Notes under the pieces: generated by a model
Told to the model about the DNA's origin: nothing
What the model saw: only the letters and a program-made list of their open reading frames with translations
Databases searched by the model: none
From: an uncultured Clostridium sp.
GTDB lineage: Bacteria; Bacillota; Clostridia; Clostridiales; Clostridiaceae
Reading direction: 5' to 3'
DNA length: 64,000 nt
Assembly: GCF_947039605.1 (NCBI RefSeq)
Contig: NZ_CAMQZG010000001.1
Span: forward strand, 186,001-250,000
Shown: piece after piece, positions 1 to 8,005 of the stretch
Layout: the number at the start of each line of letters is the position of its first letter
Position numbering within the stretch: the stretch's first letter is position 1
Made by a program: the position numbers and the translations under genes

Positions 1-1018
1 TATTTTTCCATTTTTCGAAATTATTTCTGTATCATCTACACTACCTTCAATATCTACGATCTCAAAGTTAATTCCATTTAATTCTTCACCTTTAGGGAAC
101 TTTATGCTAAATCCACCAACTTCTATTTGCTCTGGTGCAGTCTTATTAGCTCCCTCTTTTACACTGTAAGTTTTCCCACCAAAACCATCTAAATTAATTT
201 CATTTACAGCTACATCTGGGAACCACTTTTTTATATTCTCAAGAACCTGAGCTTCATCTGTTGCTGCATCTTTATAATCAATCGTAATAGTTTTTTCATT
301 TCTATTTATATCAGTTTCAAATTTATCACCTTTACTCACTACAAACTTATAACCATTTAATGCTCCCATATTTTCTGATAAAATATCCTTATCAAATCCT
401 ATCAAAACTTTATCATTATCATCTACAACATTAGATGGTTGCTTTCCATTTTCTCCACCATCAACTTCACTTTTAATCCCTGGAATTTGTGCTGGGTTTC
501 CTATAACTTCTACAGTTTGATTAAAACTTTTTGGAAGTGCTGCATTTACTGCATCTAGTATCATATTTTTATCTATTGCAGATGCATCTAAGAAGTTAGC
601 ATTTATAGTAACAACTTTTTGATCTTCATCAAAATCTGCACTTGCTTTATCTGCTTGAATATCTCCTATTTTAAATGTATATCCATTAAAATCAGAACCC
701 TCTGTGAATGTAAATGTCATTCCCATAAGTGATACTGAATTTGGTGAGGTTGCATCTGAACCCCCTTCAACTCTATCGCTTCCTAAATTATTAAACTCTG
801 GAATTTTGCCAAAAACATTCATTCTTTGTGATATTCCAGCAGTTGAAAGTGCTTTATTTGCAGCATTTTCAATGGCATCTACTTCTATAGTAGAACCTTT
901 TGAAAAATCACCACTAATTTTTATTACTTTGCTTTCTTTATCAACAATCGCATCCGTCACAGTCCCAGGCCCTACAGCTCCAAGCTCTACTTTATATCCA
1001 TTAAGTTGTGACCCTGGG
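1..1018 (-). repeat. Four diverged ~100-residue repeats within flgE
   Basis: In the flgE translation, segments beginning near residues 197, 302, 412 and 505 share the pattern G-x-x-(L/F)-N-G-(Y/I), a run of alternating hydrophobics, an acidic stretch, K-x-(V/T)-(I/V)-x-I, and in the first two copies a helix with A-x-N-x-A-L followed by V-x-G. Spacing is 105, 110 and 93 residues. The copies are diverged at DNA level, so the expansion is old. The fourth copy runs off the window, so further copies may exist. Confidence 0.75.
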
Positions 1019-1593
1019 CCAAATCTTATGTCAAGTTCTCTTAGTTTTACTGCCTCTGGAGAATTCCCTGTTGGCGCCACTGCATTATCATCATTTGTTA
1101 CAGGGTATCCCATTACTCTATAACCATCAGATGTTAAAAGATTTCCAGCTTGGTCTAAAATAAATGTACCAGCTCTTGTATACATCATTTCACTTCCACT
1201 ATCATTTGAAGAAAGTGTATGTGAACCTGGCTTATGACTTACTTGTAAATCATCATTTTCAAAAACTTCTGGTCCTTTACTTACCATAAAGAATCCACCG
1301 CCATCTAGTGCTAAGTCAAGATTTCTCCCTGTAGGTTGAAGCATTCCTTGAGTCATAACTGTATCAATACTTGCAAGCTGAACTCCTAGACCTACTTGCT
1401 GTGAGTTTACTCCCCCTTGACTTGCAGTTGGTGCTGTGGCATCTGCCATATTCTGTGATAGCATATCTTGAAACTTAACTGTTGATGCCTTGAACCCTGT
1501 AGTTCCAAGGTTAGCAATATTATTACCTATAACATCTAATTTTGTTTGATTGACCTTCATACCTGATATTCCTGAATACATTGACCTTAACAT
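1..1593 (-). CDS. flgE: Flagellar hook protein FlgE, 3'-truncated by window edge, with internal repeats
   Basis: Major subunit of the flagellar hook, exported and polymerised on the rod. The frame is open from an ATG at 1593 (AGGGGGA ribosome site nine bases upstream) to base 1, giving 531 codons without the C-terminus. Residues 1-35 are the conserved rod/hook N-terminal motif (MYSGISGMKVNQTKLDVIGN, then NIANLGTTGFK), followed by LDLALDGGGFF near 92. From about residue 190 the variable domain holds at least four diverged copies of a ~100-residue unit whose start is marked by LNGY/FNGY/LNGY/LNGI at 197, 302, 412 and 505. Typical FlgE is about 300-450 residues, so this one is clearly expanded. 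It is the last visible gene of the flgB operon, after the TIGR02530 gene. Identity is certain from the N-terminus and synteny; the full length is unknown. Confidence 0.93.
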   Translation of the reverse strand, partial: MLRSMYSGISGMKVNQTKLDVIGNNIANLGTTGFKASTVKFQDMLSQNMADATAPTASQGGVNSQQVGLGVQLASIDTVMTQGMLQPTGRNLDLALDGGGFFMVSKGPEVFENDDLQVSHKPGSHTLSSNDSGSEMMYTRAGTFILDQAGNLLTSDGYRVMGYPVTNDDNAVAPTGNSPEAVKLRELDIRFGPGSQLNGYKVELGAVGPGTVTDAIVDKESKVIKISGDFSKGSTIEVDAIENAANKALSTAGISQRMNVFGKIPEFNNLGSDRVEGGSDATSPNSVSLMGMTFTFTEGSDFNGYTFKIGDIQADKASADFDEDQKVVTINANFLDASAIDKNMILDAVNAALPKSFNQTVEVIGNPAQIPGIKSEVDGGENGKQPSNVVDDNDKVLIGFDKDILSENMGALNGYKFVVSKGDKFETDINRNEKTITIDYKDAATDEAQVLENIKKWFPDVAVNEINLDGFGGKTYSVKEGANKTAPEQIEVGGFSIKFPKGEELNGINFEIVDIEGSVDDTEIISKNGKI

Positions 1594-1678
1594 TTAAAAA
1601 TCCCCCTAAAATTGATTTGCATTAATTAACTTTATTTCAATCATTCCATAAAGTTTTAAGCCTCCATATTGGTCCAGC

Positions 1679-2080
1679 TTATAAAATTACTGCACTATCT
1701 ATATTTGTAAATACATTATCATCTGCCCTATTCTTGTGAACTGCTGTTATTATTATATTATTTTCTATACTTGCAACAATCGCAGAATCTCTATAAACAA
1801 TAACTGTATTTTTCGACCCTTTTTTCTTAGCTTTTTCCATAGCATTTTCTATATTTTTATAATCTCTATCTGTAAACCCAAGCTCTCTAAGCCTTTCACT
1901 TGCATGCTTTGAAACTTTAAAGCTATAACCATTGTTGTCAGTAAGCTTGCCATTTAATATTTCAGAAAAACTACTTTCCTCTTTATTAATCTGAATTTTA
2001 TTTTGACTTAAATTATCTGAATTTAAATTATCAATATTGTATGCTCCATATGGCCTTCCATTAATAATTCTATAATTCAA
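1679..2080 (-). CDS. Flagellar operon protein, TIGR02530 family
   Basis: A 133-residue cytoplasmic protein of the family found between flgD and flgE in Firmicute flagellar operons; its exact role is not established, though a part in hook assembly is usually assumed. The N-terminus carries the INGRPYG segment and the C-terminal half holds the conserved block FKVSKHASERLRELGF, a helix, and ASIENNIIITAVHK. The start is a TTG at 2080 with AGGTGA about six bases upstream; I see no better ATG. It sits 15 bases after flgD and 85 bases before flgE. Family assignment rests on motif recall and on gene position. Confidence 0.8.
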   Translation of the reverse strand: MNYRIINGRPYGAYNIDNLNSDNLSQNKIQINKEESSFSEILNGKLTDNNGYSFKVSKHASERLRELGFTDRDYKNIENAMEKAKKKGSKNTVIVYRDSAIVASIENNIIITAVHKNRADDNVFTNIDSAVIL

Positions 2081-2095
2081 CTATCTCACCTATAC

Positions 2096-2854
2096 TTATT
2101 CTTGATTTTCGTCTGGCTTTATTTCTGTCGTTTCATCTTTGTCTTCTTCTGGCTTAGTTTCTGTGTTTGCTTCTGTATTTACATCCCCAACACTCACTAC
2201 TTTATCAATAGTTACTGCAATTACTTCCTCACTATCTTCAAGTTTTACATTTACTTTTATTACCCCATTATCCTTAAAAGCACCTATAACACTACCCACA
2301 TAATTTTCATCACTACTATTTTTCTCACTAAGTTTTACCTCTTTTCCAATAAATGAACTTGCAAGTAAAAATGATGTATTACCATTAACATTATTTATAG
2401 CTGGCAGCGAGAAGTTTGGAACTTCTAAAATTGAAACTATTGATTCTACTGGAAACTCTTTGTATACATTTTTTCCATTCTCACTAACTTCCATAGATAT
2501 GCTAGTTGAACTTCCCTCTGTATTTACAGACTTAACTATCCCTGTGTAAGGCTTTCCATTTGAATCTAGGACATCTACTGTTACCCCTTTTCCAACTAAG
2601 TTTTGCTCTGAATAATCTGTCATAGTTTTATTTAAATTTTGCATTTGCTCCATTGTTGAAAACTGTGCCATTTGTGTAACATACTGAGTAGAATCTTGAT
2701 CCCCTGCCATAGGGTCTTGATTTCTAAGCTGCGCTGATAATATAGTAAGAAAAGCATCCTTATCCATATCCTCACCAGGCTTAACTATTGGTGTTCCTCT
2801 ATCAGTAGTATTATAATTTGCATTATTTTTTGCTATTGCTCTACTAAAATCCAT
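2096..2854 (-). CDS. flgD: Flagellar hook assembly (capping) protein FlgD
   Basis: Scaffold that caps the growing hook and guides FlgE polymerisation; exported by the flagellar type III system. 252 residues. The N-terminal FlgD domain is clear around residues 30-75 (KDAFLTILSAQLRNQDPM, then QFSTMEQMQNL), followed by a beta-rich region, with a final acidic tail rich in E, K, T and D (about residues 225-252) that looks disordered. Starts 9 bases after the fliK stop and ends 15 bases before the TIGR02530 gene, so it is translated within the flgB operon. Confidence 0.95.
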   Translation of the reverse strand: MDFSRAIAKNNANYNTTDRGTPIVKPGEDMDKDAFLTILSAQLRNQDPMAGDQDSTQYVTQMAQFSTMEQMQNLNKTMTDYSEQNLVGKGVTVDVLDSNGKPYTGIVKSVNTEGSSTSISMEVSENGKNVYKEFPVESIVSILEVPNFSLPAINNVNGNTSFLLASSFIGKEVKLSEKNSSDENYVGSVIGAFKDNGVIKVNVKLEDSEEVIAVTIDKVVSVGDVNTEANTETKPEEDKDETTEIKPDENQE

Positions 2855-2863
2855 CTTATCCCC

Positions 2864-4480
2864 CTAAATTATGATATCAAGTGATGATAGACTAATTTCT
2901 TCCTCTACCTCATCCTCAAACTCCATAAACTCATTTTTTGATGACCCATTGTAATTTCTTTTTGACTCATCCCTACCCATAAACTCGTTTGATTCATTAA
3001 AGAATGTTGTATCATCTTTATAAAGTTCTATTTCAACATTTGAAATCTTTATGCTTTCATTTCCAAGATATTGCTTTATATCTTGTCCACTTATAAGTGC
3101 ATAAGTTTCTCTTGAACTTACTTTTATAACTGCCTTCATACTGTCAGCCTCTGCAATAAGTTTTATAGATATTTCTCCAAGATTACCTGGGTTAACTTTT
3201 ACAATAAGCTCTTTCATATTAACTTTTGTCATATGCACCATAGTATTTTTAATATCGGCATTTATACTTTCTTTATTTATAGTAAGTTTTGAATCAGTTT
3301 TTTGAACACTAGATAAATCTTTCACTCTTTGCAAGTTCATATCAAAGTTTGATTTATCACCTGCTAAAAGTTTTGATAAAAAATCATCTTCTTTACTTGA
3401 TTCTTGTTTTCCAAGTTGACTTTCTTTAGTATTCGAATCCTGCAAATTTCCATTGCTTTGTTTGCTACTATCTACCTTTGTTTTTATATCTAAAACTGTA
3501 TTCCCTTCTTCATTTGAAATTACTTTAGCTAATACTTCTGGCTTTTTTGTAGCTTTAGAAACTTCTAAGCCTTTTAAACTAATATTAAATTCTTTTATGT
3601 CCTCATTACTTAATCCTTTTTCATTTAAAGCTTTAATTATCATCTCTTTAAACTCATTATCTTTAGGATTTATACTTTTCAGACTTTCTTTTATATCTTT
3701 ACTACTTAAATCCATTTTATTTAAAACTTCGATTATCTCTTCTTTAAATTCAGGATTTTTAGGATTTATATTTTCTAAACTTTCCTTTATATCCTGACTA
3801 CTTAAATTCATAGTATTTAAAACTTTGATTATCTCTTCTTTAAATTCACTATTTTTAGATATTTCATTTTTAAAAGATTCCTTTATATTAGTTAAATTCA
3901 TTTTGCCTAATATATTTTCTAAGAAACCTTTTACATCATTTAGTTCATCCAAATTCAAATCTATTCCTTCTAAAGAATTATTTGGAAGTTTATTTCCTAA
4001 AAAAAATTGATTCATTGTTTCTTTTACTGAATCTATTATTTCTTTATTATTCTGTAAATCTGGAACAGCAATACTTTCGTTATTACTCACTAAAAACAAC
4101 ATGCTTAAAAGAGATACCATATCTACATCTTCTAACTGATTATTAGCATTTTCTATTGTTTCATACTCTGGAATTCCTATGACATTATCTATCCCAAGGA
4201 TATCCATTATAGAATCAACTGTTAATTCATCAGTTTCCTGTATTATCTCTTCACTTTCTATATTATTTTCTTTTTTAAGATTTTTTGAACTTACCTTTTT
4301 ATCAAAATTATCTTTGCTACCTTTTGAATCTTTAATTTCTCTATCATTTTTTGATGCATTTCTTTTAGCTAACATATCTTCAAATGATGTTTCATCTACA
4401 GCCCCATCATATTTTTTATCACTGGCTTTATTATTTTTTGAAAAGTCTACTTTTATAACATTAACCGTATTAAGTCTCAT
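2864..4480 (-). CDS. fliK: Flagellar hook-length control protein FliK
   Basis: Secreted molecular ruler that measures the hook and switches the export gate from rod/hook to filament substrates. 538 residues when started at the ATG at 4480, which has AGGAGG eight bases upstream; the upstream GTG at 4489 lies inside that ribosome site. The N-terminal two thirds are low-complexity, charged and helical, with 32-residue tandem repeats. The C-terminal Flg_hook domain, about residues 400-490, is recognisable by MKELIVKVNPGNLGEISIKL and the ISGQDIKQYL helix. The fliJ stop overlaps its ribosome site, so the two are translationally coupled. The middle is poorly conserved in this family; identity rests on the C-terminal domain and position. 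Confidence 0.92.
   Translation of the reverse strand: MRLNTVNVIKVDFSKNNKASDKKYDGAVDETSFEDMLAKRNASKNDREIKDSKGSKDNFDKKVSSKNLKKENNIESEEIIQETDELTVDSIMDILGIDNVIGIPEYETIENANNQLEDVDMVSLLSMLFLVSNNESIAVPDLQNNKEIIDSVKETMNQFFLGNKLPNNSLEGIDLNLDELNDVKGFLENILGKMNLTNIKESFKNEISKNSEFKEEIIKVLNTMNLSSQDIKESLENINPKNPEFKEEIIEVLNKMDLSSKDIKESLKSINPKDNEFKEMIIKALNEKGLSNEDIKEFNISLKGLEVSKATKKPEVLAKVISNEEGNTVLDIKTKVDSSKQSNGNLQDSNTKESQLGKQESSKEDDFLSKLLAGDKSNFDMNLQRVKDLSSVQKTDSKLTINKESINADIKNTMVHMTKVNMKELIVKVNPGNLGEISIKLIAEADSMKAVIKVSSRETYALISGQDIKQYLGNESIKISNVEIELYKDDTTFFNESNEFMGRDESKRNYNGSSKNEFMEFEDEVEEEISLSSLDIII
3569..3856 (-). repeat. Three 32-residue (96-bp) tandem repeats in fliK
   Basis: Three consecutive 96-bp units (3856-3761, 3760-3665, 3664-3569) encode 32-residue copies with the pattern K-x-x-E-F-K-E-x-I-I-x-(V/A)-L-N, then M-x-L-S-S-x-D-I-K-E-S-L, ending I-N-P in the first two copies. 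A degenerate fourth copy (FLENILGKMNLTNIKES) precedes them at about 3857-3946. The units are in frame and would form helix pairs in the ruler part of FliK. Confidence 0.9.
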
Positions 4481-4485
4481 ATTTC

Positions 4486-4926
4486 TCACCTCCTTTCAAG
4501 ATTTCTAAAATGTGCAAATAATGCAAACTCATCATTTGCAACATTCTCTAACCTGTTTCTTTCCTCAATAAAATTTTTGTACTGCTTCTCTTTAAGTTTT
4601 TCTACAGTCTTTCTCTCTATCTGCTTATTTAGAACATCAACTCTTTTTTCTTCTACAACCTTATGTTTTTGCTCTAACTCTTTTTTAGTAATCTCAATCG
4701 CTTTACTAACATTTTGCATATAGATTCTTTTTATCTTTTGGTAAACAACAGTATCTGAACTTGAAAGTTTATTATGCTTATTAAAATCACCTTCTAATGA
4801 ATCAAGTTTATCTTTTACTACTTGCTTTGCTCTTTGTGCATTTTTAAAAACAATTGCACTTTCTTCTTCTTTCTTTAATCTCATATCAAGAATTTTTTCT
4901 AGTTTAAATTTAAATCCTGCTTCCAT
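4486..4926 (-). CDS. fliJ: Flagellar export protein FliJ
   Basis: Stalk-like coiled-coil component of the flagellar type III export ATPase that also escorts chaperones. 146 residues, almost wholly helical and rich in K and E, with the typical N-terminal FKFKLEKILDMRLKKEEE and a C-terminal EERNRLENVANDEFALFAHFR. It sits five bases after fliI and overlaps the start region of fliK. Sequence conservation in FliJ is low; the call rests on the N-terminal motif, the coiled-coil character and the position between fliI and fliK. Confidence 0.9.
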   Translation of the reverse strand: MEAGFKFKLEKILDMRLKKEEESAIVFKNAQRAKQVVKDKLDSLEGDFNKHNKLSSSDTVVYQKIKRIYMQNVSKAIEITKKELEQKHKVVEEKRVDVLNKQIERKTVEKLKEKQYKNFIEERNRLENVANDEFALFAHFRNLERR

Positions 4927-4931
4927 TTAAA

Positions 4932-6242
4932 TTATCTCCTACCTAATACATCTAATGAATTCATTGTGTTATCAAATTCTGCTTTTTCATCTATCTTTTG
5001 TCTTAAGAAAGTTATAATATGTTGATTTAAATCAACTGCTTTATCAAGTTTTCTATTAGCTCCTCTTGCATAAGCACCTATATTTATCAAATCTTCCGAT
5101 TCCTTATATGTAGCAAGCATATCTCTAAGATTTGAAGCTATATCTTTATGTTTATTTGTTGCAATACTTGGCATAAGTCTTGAAACTGAATTTAAAACAT
5201 CAATAGCTGGATAGTGGTTTTTTTGAGCTAAACTTCTTGATAAAACTATATGTCCATCAAGGATACCTCTAACAGTATCAGCTATAGGCTCATTAAAATC
5301 ATCTCCATCAACTAAAACTGTATAAAAAGCAGTTATCGAACCTTTTTCTGAAGTTCCTGCCCTCTCCATAAGCTTTGGAAGCATTGCAAAAACTGAAGGT
5401 GTATACCCCTTTGTAGCTGGTGGCTCACCAATAGCAAGTCCTATCTCTCTTTGAGCCATTGCAAATCTTGTAACTGAGTCCATCATAAGAATTACCTTCT
5501 TATCTTTATCTCTAAAATATTCTGCAATCGCTGTGGCAGTTAGTGCACCTTTAAGTCTTTGAAGTGGAGATTTATCTGATGTAACACATACTACAACCGA
5601 TTTTTTCATACCCTCTGGTCCTAAATCTTTTTCTATAAATTCTAGAACCTCTCTACCTCTCTCTCCTATAAGTGCAATTACATTTACATCTGCTTTTGCT
5701 TCTCTTGCAATCATCCCAAGAGTTGTACTTTTACCAACTCCACTTCCCGCAAATATTCCAATCCTTTGACCCTCTCCACAAGTTAAAAAGCCATCAATAG
5801 CTCTAACACCTGTTGGAAGAATATCTTTTATTCTTTTTCTTTTCATTGGATCTGGTGGAAGTCTATCTAATGGATAATAATCTCCATTTTCAATTCCCTT
5901 ACCATCAAAAGGTTCTCCAACTCCATCAAGTATTTTCCCAAGAAGTTCATCACTGCATCTTACACTAAGCGGCTTTCCCTCTGGTACAACCTTACAACCT
6001 GGGGCTATTCCTTGAAGTTCACCTATGGGCATTAATAAAAGTTCCTTCTCCCTAAAACCAACAACCTCAGCTTTTATTTCATTACCATTATCAGTGAAAA
6101 TTGTGCAAAGTTCTCCCATAGCAGCCCTTATGCCCTCTACCTCGATAGTAAGTCCTATAAGTTTAGTGACTTTTCCCTCATAACTATATGCTGTTGTTTC
6201 TTTTATCTTCTTACTCATTAAAGAAAAATCAATATCTAACAT
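4932..6242 (-). CDS. fliI: Flagellum-specific ATPase FliI
   Basis: Cytoplasmic hexameric ATPase, homologous to F1 beta, that energises and readies flagellar export substrates. 436 residues from the ATG at 6242, which follows GGAGG closely; an upstream TTG at 6257 is less likely. Walker A is GSGVGKST at about residue 166, with GERGREVLEF, Walker B VILMMDSVTRFA and the GEPPATKGYTPSVF loop downstream, all intact. Length matches the family (about 430-440). It lies directly after fliH, which regulates it, and before fliJ, with which it forms the ATPase ring and stalk. Confidence 0.97.
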   Translation of the reverse strand: MLDIDFSLMSKKIKETTAYSYEGKVTKLIGLTIEVEGIRAAMGELCTIFTDNGNEIKAEVVGFREKELLLMPIGELQGIAPGCKVVPEGKPLSVRCSDELLGKILDGVGEPFDGKGIENGDYYPLDRLPPDPMKRKRIKDILPTGVRAIDGFLTCGEGQRIGIFAGSGVGKSTTLGMIAREAKADVNVIALIGERGREVLEFIEKDLGPEGMKKSVVVCVTSDKSPLQRLKGALTATAIAEYFRDKDKKVILMMDSVTRFAMAQREIGLAIGEPPATKGYTPSVFAMLPKLMERAGTSEKGSITAFYTVLVDGDDFNEPIADTVRGILDGHIVLSRSLAQKNHYPAIDVLNSVSRLMPSIATNKHKDIASNLRDMLATYKESEDLINIGAYARGANRKLDKAVDLNQHIITFLRQKIDEKAEFDNTMNSLDVLGRR

Positions 6243-6258
6243 ACTTCCTCCTATCAAG

Positions 6259-7005
6259 CTAAAATACTTCTTTTTTTATACTCTCAAGTGCATTGTCTAT
6301 TCCAACCTCTACACTTCCATTTCCTAGTTGAATAGATGCATTTCCCATTGTAATATTTTCATCTGCTCCAAAAAATACTTCTGTGCTAATTCCAAGTGCT
6401 AATTTTTCTTTATTAATTCTCTCCTTAACAGACTCTATCTGCTCTGGGTTACACCTTATAGCAAAACTTTTACTACTCTTAGAACTTATAAAAATTTTTG
6501 CTACAAAATCATTTATACCATCTTCCTTTTTAAGTTCTTTCTCTAAAATATGCTCTGTAACCTGATATGCAAAATCTATAACTTCTGCTTTCTTTGCTTC
6601 AAGATATTTTTCATATTCAATATTCGTATTATCTAATATTTCTTTAGCATCTTTTATAAGTTGTTCTGCAATTTTTATATTTTCTTCGTAAGCTTCCTTA
6701 TATCCATCTTCCCTGCCATTAGCAAGACCTTCCTTATAAGCTTTTTGATAAGTTTCTTTCTCTATAGCCTCTGCTTTTTCATAAGCAGTTTTTACTATTT
6801 CTTCTTTTTCCCTATTAACACTACCTAGAATTAATTTTCTCATTGATTCAAGACTTTCTTTTGCTCTTACAACATCTTCATCTGTATCCATAGCTATATT
6901 CTGAGGTTTATACCCATTAGTATATGATGTCTTTATATCTATGTTTTCCTTAACCTCAACCGCTGGACTTTTTATAACACTATAAGATGATTGCATCTTC
7001 TCCAC
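6259..7005 (-). CDS. fliH: Flagellar export apparatus protein FliH
   Basis: Stator-like partner of FliI that docks the ATPase at the C-ring. 248 residues: a variable N-terminal 50, then a long coiled coil (about 55-140), with the short GLANGREDGYKEAYEEN segment typical of FliH/YscL, and a globular C-terminal domain (KIFISSKSSKSFAIRCNPEQ onward). Its start overlaps the 3' end of fliG by 26 bases, an unusually long overlap for this operon; a later in-frame methionine (MQSSYS) would shorten it only slightly. It ends two bases before the fliI TTG alternative start. Confidence 0.92.
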   Translation of the reverse strand: MEKMQSSYSVIKSPAVEVKENIDIKTSYTNGYKPQNIAMDTDEDVVRAKESLESMRKLILGSVNREKEEIVKTAYEKAEAIEKETYQKAYKEGLANGREDGYKEAYEENIKIAEQLIKDAKEILDNTNIEYEKYLEAKKAEVIDFAYQVTEHILEKELKKEDGINDFVAKIFISSKSSKSFAIRCNPEQIESVKERINKEKLALGISTEVFFGADENITMGNASIQLGNGSVEVGIDNALESIKKEVF

Positions 7006-8005
7006 CTCTTGCTAATATAATTTCGTTTGCCTCTTCAAGTCTTCTTATAATTGAAACAATACCTTGTTGTGCTTTCTCAACATCCATAAGTCTAACCGGT
7101 CCAAGGAATTCCATATCTTCTTTAAGCGACGCAGCAGCTCTTTTGGATTGATTCTTAAATATAGTTTCTGCAACCTCACCTGATGAGCCTTTAAGTGCAA
7201 GTGCAAGTTCTTTAACATCAACCTCTCTAAGAATTCTTTGAATATAAACATCATCAATACTAATAATATCTTCAAATACAAACATGCTACTTTTAACCTT
7301 GTCAGCAAGTTCTGAATCTTCAATCTCTAGTGACTCTGTAATATTCTTTTCTGTTGTTCTATCAACTTGGTTAAGCATTCCTACAAGAGTTTCAATTCCA
7401 CCAATTTCTGTGACTTCTGTACTTACAACTGATGATAATTTACTCTCTAATACTTTTTCAATTTCTTTAATAACATCTGGTGATGTATTTCTCATTGTTG
7501 CAATTCTATATGCTACATCACTTTGCAAACTCTCTGGAAGTTCTGCAAGTATTTGTGCTGCTTTATCTTGCTGCAAATAACAAAGTATTAATGCTATTGT
7601 CTGCGGATGCTCTCCTGAAATCACATTAAGTATCTGTCCTGCATCTACTTTTCTTGCAATTCCAAATGGTCTATTTTTTTGAGTTATTTCTGTTATAGTA
7701 GAAATAATTTCATTTGCTTTTTGATTTCCAAGAGCTTGAGATAAGACTGTTCTTGCATAGTCTACCCCACCCTCCTTAACATAATCTCTAGCCTGATTCA
7801 TCTGTAAAAACTCACCCATAATTACTTCTCTTTGAGCTGAACTTACAGAATTTATATTCGCAATTTCATATGTTATTTTTTGAATCTCATGTTCTGGTAA
7901 CTTTTTTATGATTTTAGCTGAGGCATCTGGTCCGAGTGTTATAAATAAAATTGCAGCCTTTTGTATGCCTGTTAACTTTTTACTTTCCTTAGCCAAAGCT
8001 ATCAC
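6980..8005 (-). CDS. fliG: Flagellar motor switch protein FliG
   Basis: C-ring protein that binds the MS ring and transmits torque from the stators. 341 residues, the usual length. The N-terminal domain has LTGIQKAAILFITLGPDASA; the middle domain has HPQTIALILCYL, i.e. the EHPQ motif; the C-terminal torque domain has FVFEDIISIDDVYIQRILREV with the conserved charged residues and LKGSSGEVAETIF. The start codon overlaps the fliF stop by four bases (ATGA type), showing coupling. fliH begins inside its 3' end. Confidence 0.97.
   Translation of the reverse strand: MIALAKESKKLTGIQKAAILFITLGPDASAKIIKKLPEHEIQKITYEIANINSVSSAQREVIMGEFLQMNQARDYVKEGGVDYARTVLSQALGNQKANEIISTITEITQKNRPFGIARKVDAGQILNVISGEHPQTIALILCYLQQDKAAQILAELPESLQSDVAYRIATMRNTSPDVIKEIEKVLESKLSSVVSTEVTEIGGIETLVGMLNQVDRTTEKNITESLEIEDSELADKVKSSMFVFEDIISIDDVYIQRILREVDVKELALALKGSSGEVAETIFKNQSKRAAASLKEDMEFLGPVRLMDVEKAQQGIVSIIRRLEEANEIILARGGEDAIIL

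Noticed and set aside
704..1123. Plus-strand open frame of 139 codons within flgE
   Set aside because: It is antisense to a clear gene, with no ribosome site or recognisable domain; several similar shadows occur opposite fliK, nifJ and parC.
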